The translations under genes and the position numbers were made by a program. Of a stretch of 64,000 nucleotides of DNA, positions 52,529 to 61,111 are shown one piece after another; positions within the stretch are counted from its first letter, which is position 1, and each line of letters opens with the position of its first letter. The notes beneath the pieces were generated by a model. The model was not told where the DNA came from. It saw nothing but the letters and a program-made list of their open reading frames with translations, and ran no database searches. The DNA comes from CALBPI01 sp038533155 (GTDB lineage: Bacteria > Pseudomonadota > Gammaproteobacteria > Steroidobacterales > Woeseiaceae). The DNA is taken from NCBI GenBank assembly GCA_038533155.1, contig JBCAZH010000004.1:1-64000 (forward strand). Direction: 5' to 3'.

Positions 52529-54699
52529 TCGGAATTGACGACTTCGACGAATCGACCGGTGTCGTTCAGTAACTCACCGAGCTCTTTGGCTGGCAGAGGC
52601 TTTGAGAAGTAGTAGCCCTGAATTTCATCGCAGTTCCGTCGCATTAAGTACTCGAGCTGGGAGTAAGATTCGACCCCCTCGGCAACCGTCTTGAGCTTGA
52701 GACTGCTCGCCATGCTGATGATTGCGTTACAAATCGCTACCGCGTCTTCATCGGGAATATCGCAGACGAAAGAACGATCAATTTTTAGCGAATCGATCGG
52801 GAATTGCCGCAGGTAAGCGAGCGACGAATAGCCGGTTCCAAAGTCATCGATTGCTAGCGCGATACCGATTTGCTTGAGCGTTTGTAGAGCATCTCGCGTC
52901 TGCTGGACATTTTGCATTAAGACGCCTTCGGTGAGTTCAAGCTCAAGTCGATCTGCAGCAATGTCATACGTGCCCAGCGCGGCCTCGACCACGGAAGCGA
53001 CGTCATCCTGCCAGAATTGCTGACTCGAGAGGTTTACGGAAACCGGCACCGAACGGCGTCCCGATGCGGACCACTCTGCCATCTGTCGGCATGCCTCCTG
53101 GATGATCCAACGACCGATTGGAACGATCAAACCCGTATCTTCGGCGATTGGAATAATTCGCGCGGGTGAAATCCAGCCGCGTTCCGGATGTTTCCAGCGC
53201 AGCAATGCCTCGGCGCCCGTGATGCGCCAGTCGCCAACACGGACTTTGGGTTGATAGTGCAGCTCGAACTGATTCTGTTCCAGCGCGCGCCTGAGGTCGA
53301 TCTCGAGGTCCAGACGCTCCAGCGAGCGCACGGAGGTCGTTTCGGTGCAGAACGAGAACCCGGATCGACCCGCTTGTTTGGCTTGATACATCGCGACGTC
53401 CGCCGTTTTCAACAGCGTTTCCTCGTCCTCACCGTCGTTGGGATAGATCGCGATGCCGATACTGGGTGTGACGACAAACTCGTGCCCCGTGAATTCGAAG
53501 GGTGTCTTCAGAGCCTCGATAATCCGAGTAGCGACATGTTCAATGTTATCGACCGCTTTTTCGTCGCGAACCAGTAGGGTGAACTCGTCTCCACCTAGGC
53601 GAGCGATGTTGCCGTTGCGGGCAAGACCGCGATCGACTCGCGACAGGGTATCTTCGGCTCTCAGACAACGCTCGAGGCGTAGCGCAACCATTTTCAACAG
53701 CTCATCGCCTGTGCCGTGCCCGAGTGTGTCATTGATGCGCTTAAAGTGGTCAAGATCGATGTAGAGCAGCGCGAAACGCGACTGCGTCGTACGCGCCTGC
53801 TCCATGCATTGCCCTAGTTCGCTCGAGAAGAACTGCCGGTTAGGAAGACCGGTAAGCGCATCGTAGTAAGCGAGCTGATGAATGCGATCGGTCGCCTCGC
53901 GTTGCTCTGTAACATCGCGCACGACAGCGAGTACATTGCGATCTGATTGCCGGACGAGACGGACCTCAAAGTGTTGGCGCTTGCCAAACTTATCCAGGAG
54001 TGAAATCGCAGTCTCTTCAGGTGTGTCATTCTTGAGCACCGCCTTGATGTGTTGTCGACAGGCGGTTTCGACCTCCTGTCTTAGAACGTGATCAGCAGCG
54101 TCCCAGGCTTCCGTCTGCAGACTGACCGTCCCTGCTGGGACGCCGGTATAAGTGCTCAGTGCGACATTGTCACCGATCACCTCGCTGTTCTGGTTCAGCA
54201 AAAATAGTCGGTCCGGTAGCGCCTCCACAATCGCTTTGACGCGCGAATGCGACTCGCGCAGAGCGAGTTGCGTTTGTGCACTTCTTAGAATGTAGCGCAC
54301 ACGATATGCGAGCACGGACCAACTAATAGGCTTGACGATGAAGTCCGTCGCGCCGACGTCGTATGCCGCATTGACGGACTCAGAATCTTCTCGCCCGGTG
54401 ATCATGACGATCGGCGTGTAACGCATTTTGGGTTGCTGTCGAATCCAGGCAGTCAGTTGGAATCCGTTCATTCCGGGCATATCGACATCGAGCAGAATAA
54501 TGTCGGGGTGTGACCGTTCGACGTGGCGCTTTCCTTCCTCGGCATTGTCCGCGTCGAGAACGATGAAGCCTGCGTGTTCGAGAAACCGGCGCGTCATCAG
54601 TCGGATGGTCGCCTCATCGTCGACGATCAGCACCAACGGCGGTCGATCTGGGAACGACCCGGTGATGCTCTCGAAGATTCCAGTAAAGTCGTTTCCCAT
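52489..54699 (-). CDS. Receiver-PAS-GGDEF-EAL cyclic-di-GMP enzyme
   Basis: 736 aa. Receiver (about 22-140; phosphoacceptor Asp in LLDVDMPGMNG, VKP), PAS (about 155-275), GGDEF (about 285-455; intact active site RLGGDEFTLL and an upstream inhibitory-site region) and EAL (about 470-720; EALLRW, VNLSSQQF, ELTEGVL, DDFGTGYSSL, LKIDRSFV, EGVES, IQGYYF, all intact). It may make or degrade c-di-GMP depending on phosphorylation and PAS input. It lies 1 base from the stop of the hybrid protein gene upstream, so the two form an operon and the HPt domain of that protein is a likely phosphodonor. Confidence 0.93.
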   Translation of the reverse strand: MGNDFTGIFESITGSFPDRPPLVLIVDDEATIRLMTRRFLEHAGFIVLDADNAEEGKRHVERSHPDIILLDVDMPGMNGFQLTAWIRQQPKMRYTPIVMITGREDSESVNAAYDVGATDFIVKPISWSVLAYRVRYILRSAQTQLALRESHSRVKAIVEALPDRLFLLNQNSEVIGDNVALSTYTGVPAGTVSLQTEAWDAADHVLRQEVETACRQHIKAVLKNDTPEETAISLLDKFGKRQHFEVRLVRQSDRNVLAVVRDVTEQREATDRIHQLAYYDALTGLPNRQFFSSELGQCMEQARTTQSRFALLYIDLDHFKRINDTLGHGTGDELLKMVALRLERCLRAEDTLSRVDRGLARNGNIARLGGDEFTLLVRDEKAVDNIEHVATRIIEALKTPFEFTGHEFVVTPSIGIAIYPNDGEDEETLLKTADVAMYQAKQAGRSGFSFCTETTSVRSLERLDLEIDLRRALEQNQFELHYQPKVRVGDWRITGAEALLRWKHPERGWISPARIIPIAEDTGLIVPIGRWIIQEACRQMAEWSASGRRSVPVSVNLSSQQFWQDDVASVVEAALGTYDIAADRLELELTEGVLMQNVQQTRDALQTLKQIGIALAIDDFGTGYSSLAYLRQFPIDSLKIDRSFVCDIPDEDAVAICNAIISMASSLKLKTVAEGVESYSQLEYLMRRNCDEIQGYYFSKPLPAKELGELLNDTGRFVEVVNSDHAAMVAAKASAI

Positions 54700-54700
54700 A

Positions 54701-56407
54701 TTACGCGACTCGCTTCGATCTGCGTTCGGCCAATGCCACGATCGACCGCTTGAATGTCTCGAAAGCTGTTGCCCACAACGCGCGCACAGCTTCGACTGCT
54801 TGTTCGCTGGCGAGCGCTTCCAACTCGCTGCATTGACTCGAGAAGTGCGCGAGGCCGACAGCCGCGCTACTGGATTTCAGTGCGTGTGCGCAACGCGAGA
54901 CCTCTTTGCAATCTCCGTCCCGTGCCGCGGCGGCGATCTTGCTAGTGAGCTCTTCGGAAGAATTTAGATACTCGTCCAGGATTTCGTCGAAGATGGTCGT
55001 ATCTCCCTCGACATCGAGCATCTGGATCTGTAGCAGAGCGGATTCGTCGATAAGGTCAACGATCACAGTGTCGCTGTGCGACAGTGTGTCGATGATGTTC
55101 GTCATTTCACGAGTCGTCCACTTGTCGAGCATGGTTTCCAGCTGCTCTTTTGTGAACGGCTTCGTTAGGTAGTCGCTCATGCCGGCGTCCAGACACCGCT
55201 GGCGGTCGCCAGATAGCGCGTTAGCTGTAAGCGCGACAATTGGGAGATCGCGAAACCGGCCTTGCTCACGAATCCGACGGGTGGCCTCGAAGCCATCCAT
55301 TTCCGGCATCTGACAGTCCATGAAAACAAAGTCGAATGGTGCTTGGTCCAACGCCCGCAACGCCTCTCCGCCGTGGTTGGCGACTTCGACTTGCACGCCG
55401 ATGCGATTCAGAATTTCCGTCGCCACACATTGGTTGACCACGTTATCTTCGACGAGCAACACGCGGGTCGGCGCGTCCGGGTCATCCGACCCCGCCGGAC
55501 CACTGACAATCGCACGCACTTGAGGATGCCGAGAAATGCAGTCAAACAGTGCCGATGCGCGCACGGGTTTGCTGAGGGTCATGTTAGCCAGTGGCCCAGA
55601 CAGCGTGGCGAAGCTGCCCGTCGTCGAGTCATCGCCGAGCATCACGAGTAGAATGTCCTTGAACTCCGGCGAGGTGCGGAGCATGTCAACGAACGTCGCC
55701 AGCGCGGAGCGCGGTGTGTCAGCGCTGACGAACACCATGCCGATCAACCGACCCTGGGCCTTTCGGTTGCGTAGAGTCGTAATTCCCGACGCAATATCCA
55801 ACTCGGTCGACACGTTGATGTCCCAGGAACGCAGGTGCGCTTCAAGAAGTCGTCGCGCTGCGATGTCATGATCGATGATCAAGGCATGTGAATTTCGCAG
55901 CGCATCCGGTAGTGGGTGCTCTCCGCTTCTGTCGCCTTGCTTGTTCCCGAAGACGCCTTTGACTCTTGCGATGGTGCCGCCGGTTTCTGGCTGATCGATC
56001 GTCAACTCAGCATTGATTAGCTCACAGAGTTGTCGGGATATCACCAGTCCATAGCCGACACGCTGTGCGTTGGCGATGGCCTCGCGTTGGTCCGGCAGGG
56101 TGAACATGATTTTGCGAATCTCCGCCGGTATCCCAGGGCCGGTATCACGAACCTCCATTGAGAAGCGAGTACCCTGCTCGGTCTCACCACAATCGGCGAG
56201 GACTTCAACGCTTCCGTTCGTTGTGTTGCCGAGCGCGTTGCTAAGGAGGTTCGATAGCAACTGAGTGACGCACCAAGCGTCGAACTCAAACAGCTCCTTG
56301 CAGGCTGGCTCGATTCGACAGTGCAATGCCAGACCGGATTGGGATGCGCGAGGGGCAGCAAGTTCGACTGCCGCTTCGACGACGTCGTGAAACGATAATG
56401 TTGGCAC
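54701..56407 (-). CDS. Hybrid histidine-kinase-like protein without DHp domain: HATPase-pseudoreceiver-receiver-HPt
   Basis: 568 aa from GTG 56407; an in-frame stop 13 codons upstream rules out a longer N-terminus. The chain starts directly before the HATPase domain (N box LLSNLLSNALGNT, DTGPGIP, GYGLVISRQL). No HisKA helix pair or phosphoacceptor His precedes it. A first receiver-like domain (about 180-300) lacks the phosphoacceptor Asp (MVFVSADTP). A second receiver (about 315-435) is complete (LLVEDN, FMDCQMPEMDG, TANA, KPF). A C-terminal HPt domain has CAHALKSSSAAVG with the phosphorylatable His. Probably a phosphorelay hub fed by another kinase, passing phosphate to the receivers in adjacent GGDEF-EAL proteins. 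Confidence 0.88.
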   Translation of the reverse strand: MPTLSFHDVVEAAVELAAPRASQSGLALHCRIEPACKELFEFDAWCVTQLLSNLLSNALGNTTNGSVEVLADCGETEQGTRFSMEVRDTGPGIPAEIRKIMFTLPDQREAIANAQRVGYGLVISRQLCELINAELTIDQPETGGTIARVKGVFGNKQGDRSGEHPLPDALRNSHALIIDHDIAARRLLEAHLRSWDINVSTELDIASGITTLRNRKAQGRLIGMVFVSADTPRSALATFVDMLRTSPEFKDILLVMLGDDSTTGSFATLSGPLANMTLSKPVRASALFDCISRHPQVRAIVSGPAGSDDPDAPTRVLLVEDNVVNQCVATEILNRIGVQVEVANHGGEALRALDQAPFDFVFMDCQMPEMDGFEATRRIREQGRFRDLPIVALTANALSGDRQRCLDAGMSDYLTKPFTKEQLETMLDKWTTREMTNIIDTLSHSDTVIVDLIDESALLQIQMLDVEGDTTIFDEILDEYLNSSEELTSKIAAAARDGDCKEVSRCAHALKSSSAAVGLAHFSSQCSELEALASEQAVEAVRALWATAFETFKRSIVALAERRSKRVA

Positions 56408-56518
56408 GGTGAGTACGCTTCCTTGTATGTGTTCAGACGTGTGCTAGCGGTCAAAAGCTGACTTCAGTGGTAGCGGCACTCCCAAATCCGGCTTTAATCG
56501 TTTAGTCTCGGAAAACTG

Positions 56519-56539
56519 ATGTCGAAATGGATTCGACAT
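56519..56539. promoter_or_regulatory. 21-bp inverted repeat between divergent signalling genes
   Basis: Perfect 8-base arms (ATGTCGAA / TTCGACAT) around a 5-base centre, overlapping a CATAAT hexamer (56537-56542) that could be a -10 element for the rightward gene. It lies in the 229-base region between the hybrid protein and the second GGDEF-EAL gene. Likely an operator, regulator unknown. Confidence 0.55.
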
Positions 56540-56636
56540 AATCTAATGCGCACTGCGCGCGTTAAAGCTGCACGTCGTTGCGTCGCTAGCTACAAGCAAC
56601 TCGCAGAACAGGTTGCGAGAGACAAAAGGAATTGCC

Positions 56637-58370
56637 ATGCAAGTACTGGTGGTAGAAGACAATTTCTCGGACGCGGAGATGGTGACGATGTCACTCAAGC
56701 GCGTCGACGAGGAGATTGAGGTCACATCTGTCGAGTCGCTGCAGGAAGCGGTAGACGCGGTGGATTCTGGAAAATACGACATAACCTTGCTCGATCTGAC
56801 GCTGCCCGATAGCAACGGGCTAGGCTCGATCAAAGAGCTTCAACGTGCCAACGAATCGATGCCAATTGTCGTGTTGAGCGGCGACGATCGCGAACAGATG
56901 GCGTTGTCGGCCGCGAGGCTGGGTGTTGAAGACTTCATCGCTAAGAGCGAGTTTGTCGGTGAACCCTTCGTCCGCACCCTACGCTACGCAATCGAGCGCA
57001 AGAAGGGCGAGCAGCGCCTTCGTGATCTCGCTGACTTCGATCAGTTGACCCGACTCTCAAACCGGCAGCGATTCAATCGACAGCTCTTGAAAGCGGTAGG
57101 CCACGCTGAACGCAGCGGTGAACTGATGGCATTGCTGTTCATCGATCTGGACGAGTTCAAGGAAATCAACGATACCTTGGGACACCACGCGGGCGATGAG
57201 CTACTCGCGCAAGCAGCGATGCGGTTCCGTTCCTGTGTGCGTACCGGCGATCTGGTCGGTCGGTTGGGTGGTGATGAGTTCGCGATATTGGCGGAATCGC
57301 TAAACAGTCCGTATGACGCGGAGATCGTAGCCGGCAAAATTCTCGAAGCGTTGCAGATGCCGTTCATCCTGGGCGGCCATTCCGTCACGATCGGTGCCAG
57401 CATCGGAATTGCGTTGTATCCGCACGATGCGGGCGATGCGGAAGAGTTGTTGACGCGTTCTGATATTGCAATGTATCAGGCAAAGCGAAATGGCCGGAAC
57501 AACATCATGTTCTATTCGCCGGAGCTCAACAAAAGCGCCGAAGCGCGCAACGCGATGATTCGCGAGCTCTCGATGGCGATCGCGGAGGGCCAGTTCGAGG
57601 TTCAATACCAACCTAAAGCGTGCGCGCGTACGCATCGACTAGTGGGTCTCGAAGCGCTCGTCCGCTGGCGACATCCGCGCCGTGGGCTTTTGTCTCCAGA
57701 CGCGTTTGTACCGTTCGCTGAAGAGAATGGCATGATCTCTGCGATCGACGATGTCGTGCTCGAACAAGTGACTGAAGATATTGTTGGTTGGACAGAGGAC
57801 GATCTCGACGTCGTTCCTGTGTCGGTCAATGTTTCCGCGTCCCAGGTGCTTCGCGCTGACTTACTCGAATCGATGCAGATGCTGCTGACCCGAAGTGGCG
57901 TCAATCCTCGCTACTTGCGGTTTGAGCTGACGGAGTCGGTTCTTCGTGCCGAGTACACCGAGACGCGTGATGCGTTGGCAGAGCTTCGCAGACATGGTGT
58001 GCAGATCTGGCTAAACGATTTCGGAACCGGATACTCAACCATGGGCTTGCTGAACGAGTTCCCGCTAGATGGTCTGTGTATTTCGCGGGAGTTTGTTGGC
58101 GCGCTGGATCGCAAACGTTCGTTTGCCATCGTCAAGTCGATAGTGAACCTCGCGCACAACCTAGAATTGGGGGTTTCTGCTATCGGTGTAGAAACCGAAG
58201 ACCAGTTGCGCCTGTTGAAGGCAATCAGTTGCGATTCGGTACAGGGCAGCTACTACGGTACGCCGATGGACGCAATGTCGGTGCGCAAGTACTTCCTCGA
58301 CAACCGAAAACAAACCGTAACCGGCATCATGCGCGCGTTACCCGCTTTGAAGGATCGGCAACGCGGATGA
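56637..58370 (+). CDS. Receiver-GGDEF-degenerate EAL protein
   Basis: 577 aa from ATG 56637 with AAAGGA at good spacing. Receiver (VLVVEDN, LLDLTLPDSNG), GGDEF with intact RLGGDEFAIL, then EAL. The EAL domain keeps EALVRW, VNVSASQV and ELTESVL, but DDFGTGYSS is NDFGTGYST, the Lys of LKIDRSF is replaced (LCISREF) and EGVET is IGVET. Loss of a metal-binding Asp, the catalytic-loop Lys and a metal-binding Glu predicts no phosphodiesterase activity. It is thus expected to be a phosphorylation-controlled diguanylate cyclase, with the EAL part a possible c-di-GMP sensor. The stop overlaps the next gene (ATGA). Confidence 0.9.
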   Translation: MQVLVVEDNFSDAEMVTMSLKRVDEEIEVTSVESLQEAVDAVDSGKYDITLLDLTLPDSNGLGSIKELQRANESMPIVVLSGDDREQMALSAARLGVEDFIAKSEFVGEPFVRTLRYAIERKKGEQRLRDLADFDQLTRLSNRQRFNRQLLKAVGHAERSGELMALLFIDLDEFKEINDTLGHHAGDELLAQAAMRFRSCVRTGDLVGRLGGDEFAILAESLNSPYDAEIVAGKILEALQMPFILGGHSVTIGASIGIALYPHDAGDAEELLTRSDIAMYQAKRNGRNNIMFYSPELNKSAEARNAMIRELSMAIAEGQFEVQYQPKACARTHRLVGLEALVRWRHPRRGLLSPDAFVPFAEENGMISAIDDVVLEQVTEDIVGWTEDDLDVVPVSVNVSASQVLRADLLESMQMLLTRSGVNPRYLRFELTESVLRAEYTETRDALAELRRHGVQIWLNDFGTGYSTMGLLNEFPLDGLCISREFVGALDRKRSFAIVKSIVNLAHNLELGVSAIGVETEDQLRLLKAISCDSVQGSYYGTPMDAMSVRKYFLDNRKQTVTGIMRALPALKDRQRG

Positions 58371-59116
58371 TTGAGGAGTTTTCGCAAAGAGAAATTTTTG
58401 CTCGTGCGTTATCTCAGGACTACGCGTCGTTACTGCGTTCGGCTCGTCAATTGTCGGCCTATGTCCGTGAAGACATGCTGCGCGATGACCCAGATGCCGC
58501 CATGCATGCGCTCGGAATGTTGGATTTGAGGCTCGCGGGAATGGATCGTTTCATCAACGATTTGATCCGCTATTGTCGCGCGGGCCAACGCGATGTAATG
58601 CCCGAGCAATTCAGCATCTCCGAGTTGGCCGAAATTGTCTTTCGCCGACAGAATGCACATCCAGAAGCGAAGCTGATTCTGTCGGTAACGCAGGATCAAA
58701 TCGTTGCAGATCTCGCTGCGATGCGGATCGTGTTACACGAATTGTTCAGCAATGCGATCAAACACCACCCCAACAGTTCTGCATTAGAGCTCACGTTTGA
58801 ATCGTCCGCAGCGGTCGGTTCGGGCGTAATCATCGCCGTGACTGATAATGGTGATGGTGTACCGGATACGATGCTGCAGAAAATCGCCAATCCGTTTGTG
58901 AAGCTCTCGACGAACGGCAAAACTTCGGGTCTCGGGTTATCGATCGTAGCGCGGGAGCTCCAAGCAATGGACGCGCAACTGCAACTTAGGAAACGCGCGG
59001 AAGGGTTGTCAGCGGTGATCGTTCTACCTCACCACATGTCAGCAACGCAAGACAGTCGCCGCCCGGCGATCGAGAAGCTGGATTCGTCGAGCTCACCGCA
59101 GTTGCGGATTGTCTAA
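58367..59116 (+). CDS. Histidine-kinase-like protein lacking the phosphoacceptor His
   Basis: 249 aa from ATG 58367, overlapping the preceding stop; longer frames starting inside the previous gene are not credible. It begins at once with a HisKA-like helix: ALSQDYASLLRSARQL aligns with the family pattern SHDLKAPL, putting Gln17 where the phosphoacceptor His belongs. The rest of the helix pair and the HATPase domain (LHELFSNAIKH, DNGDGVP, SGLGLSIVAREL) are intact. No sensor or membrane domain. It may bind ATP and act as an allosteric partner, phosphatase or pseudokinase of the coupled receiver-GGDEF protein. Confidence 0.85.
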   Translation: MIEEFSQREIFARALSQDYASLLRSARQLSAYVREDMLRDDPDAAMHALGMLDLRLAGMDRFINDLIRYCRAGQRDVMPEQFSISELAEIVFRRQNAHPEAKLILSVTQDQIVADLAAMRIVLHELFSNAIKHHPNSSALELTFESSAAVGSGVIIAVTDNGDGVPDTMLQKIANPFVKLSTNGKTSGLGLSIVARELQAMDAQLQLRKRAEGLSAVIVLPHHMSATQDSRRPAIEKLDSSSSPQLRIV

Positions 59117-59149
59117 GCAATAAGACTCGAAGGACTCGAGCCCGGACCG

Positions 59150-59353
59150 TTAATCGGTCTCAGGTTCTTTGCGCCATATCGTTAGCGCTCGGGGTGCGTC
59201 CACGCCCATCTTCACGCGATGCCCCGCACCCGAGAAGATGGTGATTTCGATTGGGCCATCGCCAAAGATTTCTCGCAGGGGCGTGTCGGGGTCGATATCT
59301 TCCGCAGGCTCGATCAAGATTGACTCAGCATTGCGGCGACTGACGATCAACAT
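59150..59353 (-). CDS. CsrA-like RNA-binding protein with an internal insertion
   Basis: 67 aa, MLIVSRRNAESILIEP at the N-terminus and KMGVDAPRALTIWRKE at the C-terminus match CsrA beta strands 1 and 4-5, including the Arg that contacts GGA in RNA. About 15 extra residues (AEDIDPDTPLREIFG) separate strands 1 and 2, where CsrA has a tight turn. The C-terminal helix is very short. CsrA/RsmA proteins bind mRNA leaders and control motility and biofilm genes. Position next to flgN agrees with a motility role. It may be a paralogue of a main CsrA encoded elsewhere. Confidence 0.8.
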   Translation of the reverse strand: MLIVSRRNAESILIEPAEDIDPDTPLREIFGDGPIEITIFSGAGHRVKMGVDAPRALTIWRKEPETD

Positions 59354-59403
59354 CTGTGACTCCTTGTCATTGGATCACGCTCCCATCCCTGGTGCATTGC
59401 AGA

Positions 59404-59898
59404 CTAGACCTCTGCTAGGGCTCGATACTGCCCGGTGGTTTCGGTCTTGCCATCGGGACTATAGGTTTCCGGTTCTGCCTGACCCTGATCACCACGCATC
59501 ACGCGCAGTGCCTCCTGGTTCTGACGATGCTGAGCCGTGATGATGATGCCATTGGCTTTGTTTGCCTCTCTGCACTCAGAGAGCAAGGCGATGACTTTCG
59601 ACCAGGTGGTTTCTAGTGCACCACCCCTGTCAAGCGTCTTGATGTAGGCGTTCATGCCCTGCACGGTGTCCGCAGTTTGGTTCGAAGCCAACATAGCTTT
59701 ACGCTCGTGGCCCAATCTTTCCAGCGCTGCTAGGTGGACTTTCTTCCGACCGGCGCACGCGGCGAGCGCGTTGCTATCTGCATCGCGCAACGCATTGCGT
59801 TCGTCGTACAAGGCATTCAGTAACCGCTCAGCGAACTTCTGCGTTTCGCTGAGCAGTTCTTGGGTGCGCTCATACCGTTGGTCGGCTGTGCTAGACAT
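59404..59898 (-). CDS. flgN: Flagellar export chaperone FlgN
   Basis: 164 aa, almost all helical. Characteristic C-terminal region ECREANKANGIIITAQHRQNQEALRVMRG is the FlgN signature. FlgN binds hook-filament junction proteins FlgK and FlgL in the cytoplasm and delivers them to the export gate. It lies 7 bases after flgM in the conserved flgA-flgM-flgN order. Confidence 0.9.
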   Translation of the reverse strand: MSSTADQRYERTQELLSETQKFAERLLNALYDERNALRDADSNALAACAGRKKVHLAALERLGHERKAMLASNQTADTVQGMNAYIKTLDRGGALETTWSKVIALLSECREANKANGIIITAQHRQNQEALRVMRGDQGQAEPETYSPDGKTETTGQYRALAEV

Positions 59899-59905
59899 GG
59901 TTTTG

Positions 59906-60220
59906 TTAGCCGCGCTCGACGTCGCTTCTCAAGATCTTGTCGGCGATCTGCCGGTCGTCGACCTGATAACTACCGTCCTGAATCGCGGCCTTAACCGCTT
60001 CGACGCGCGCGCTATCCACATCCGGGGCGTCCGCGACCGCAGCCTCGATTCGAGCGAGCAAGCGTGCGTTGTCGGTCAACGCAACCGTGTCACTCGGTTG
60101 GGCCTGATCCGCATTGGATTGGTTGGTCGGCGCAGAGTCGGTACTCACTCGCCGATTGCCGCCGACATCCGCGATCTTGGACAAACCGCCCGAGTTCACG
60201 CCATCAATTTCGTTAGACAT
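59906..60220 (-). CDS. flgM: Anti-sigma-28 factor FlgM
   Basis: 104 aa from ATG 60220 (MSNEIDGVNSGG); ATG 60232 is an alternative. Disordered, Asn/Ser-rich N-terminal half; C-terminal helices with VALTDNARLLARIEAAV and VEAVKAAIQDGSYQVDDRQIADKIL (shown as motifs), typical of FlgM. It holds FliA until the hook is complete and is then exported. A sigma-28-like promoter precedes it, as in other flgM genes. Confidence 0.93.
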   Translation of the reverse strand: MSNEIDGVNSGGLSKIADVGGNRRVSTDSAPTNQSNADQAQPSDTVALTDNARLLARIEAAVADAPDVDSARVEAVKAAIQDGSYQVDDRQIADKILRSDVERG

Positions 60221-60259
60221 AATGTAAATCATCCAAAATGTTATCCCTCTGCCCCGTAG

Positions 60260-60286
60260 CTAGCGGCGGCAGCAAAGCTAACTTTA
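60260..60286 (-). promoter_or_regulatory. Sigma-28 (FliA)-type promoter of flgMN
   Basis: On the minus strand TAAAGTTA - 11 bases - GCCGCTAG, close to the consensus TAAAGTTT-N11-GCCGATAA. It lies about 40 bases upstream of the flgM start, giving a feedback loop in which FliA promotes its own anti-sigma factor. Confidence 0.75.
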
Positions 60287-60330
60287 GCGATAATTCAGAA
60301 AAAAGATGGTGAATGTGACGTGGTCGGTGG

Positions 60331-61050
60331 TCATGGTGCGATCAGCACTGCGCCGTCTTTTCGGACGGTGCCTTCGACGGTTCTTCCGGAGCTCAAATTC
60401 TTTACACGGACGCGTTGACCCACGGCACTGTCACTCAATGCTTCGCCGGACATTCGGATCTGTGCCCCACCGATCGAGGCGATGAGTGAGACGGTTTGCC
60501 CCTTTTGGATGTCGCGCCGAGCGCTGACCGCGGAGGGGCTGAGTGTTTGACCCTGAGACATTGACCGAATCATCGTTCGTCCAACAACTGCGTCGATGCT
60601 CTTAAAATACCCGAGTGTCATTGTCGAGACGTCAGATCGCCGGACCGCCAAGTCCTCGGCGGTCAGCACCGCGCCGCGTGGCACGTTGTTTTGCAACACG
60701 ACCACGGGTTGCCAGGATATAGCCCGGACCGAAACAAACACCTGCCAGCGTTGCGGACCGTCGCACGCAACACCGACAGTGACTCTTGGGCCGGTAGTCA
60801 ATCCGGGGTAGCGGGTCTTCAAAGGGGACTCACAGCGTTTTACCCGCAGATTGGCATCGATCGGGTCAGCGGCGGTCTTGATATCCGCAGTGTCACTGCC
60901 CCTGTCCGCCTTCACTCGCATCTCAGCGACACGCGCAATGTCGTCGACATCGTGCCAACCGGTGGCGGATGCGCCGCCTGCCATTAACGCCATCGCTAGC
61001 AAGCAGACTGACCGTGTGGCTCCATACCGATGCGATATCTGGGTTCTCAT
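60331..61050 (-). CDS. flgA: P-ring assembly chaperone FlgA
   Basis: 239 aa with signal peptide (VCLLAMALMAGGASA). C-terminal SAF-like and FlgA core motifs: VPRGAVLTAEDLAVRR, GRTMIRSMSQGQTLSPSAV, KGQTVSLIASIGGAQIRMSGEALSD and VGQRVRVKNLSSGRTVEGTV (motifs only). FlgA is periplasmic and helps FlgI form the P ring. It is transcribed leftward, divergent from flgB, with its own sigma-54 promoter. Confidence 0.94.
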   Translation of the reverse strand: MRTQISHRYGATRSVCLLAMALMAGGASATGWHDVDDIARVAEMRVKADRGSDTADIKTAADPIDANLRVKRCESPLKTRYPGLTTGPRVTVGVACDGPQRWQVFVSVRAISWQPVVVLQNNVPRGAVLTAEDLAVRRSDVSTMTLGYFKSIDAVVGRTMIRSMSQGQTLSPSAVSARRDIQKGQTVSLIASIGGAQIRMSGEALSDSAVGQRVRVKNLSSGRTVEGTVRKDGAVLIAP

Positions 61051-61095
61051 TGCGCGGTTTCCTCAATTGGGTCAACTGACTGTTGACGATCTCGC

Positions 61096-61111
61096 TGCAA
61101 AGTCTGTGCCA
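61096..61111 (-). promoter_or_regulatory. Sigma-54 promoter of flgA
   Basis: On the minus strand TGGCAC - AGACT - TTGCA, with GG and GC 12 bases apart. The predicted start near 61085 gives a 35-base leader before the flgA ATG at 61050. Confidence 0.85.

Noticed and set aside
58076..58366. N-terminal extension of the His-less kinase
   Set aside because: It lies entirely within the EAL-coding sequence in another frame; the coupled ATG at 58367 is better.
59145..59159. Terminator between the kinase-like and CsrA-like genes
   Set aside because: The hairpin has only five pairs, no T run, and overlaps the CsrA-like stop.
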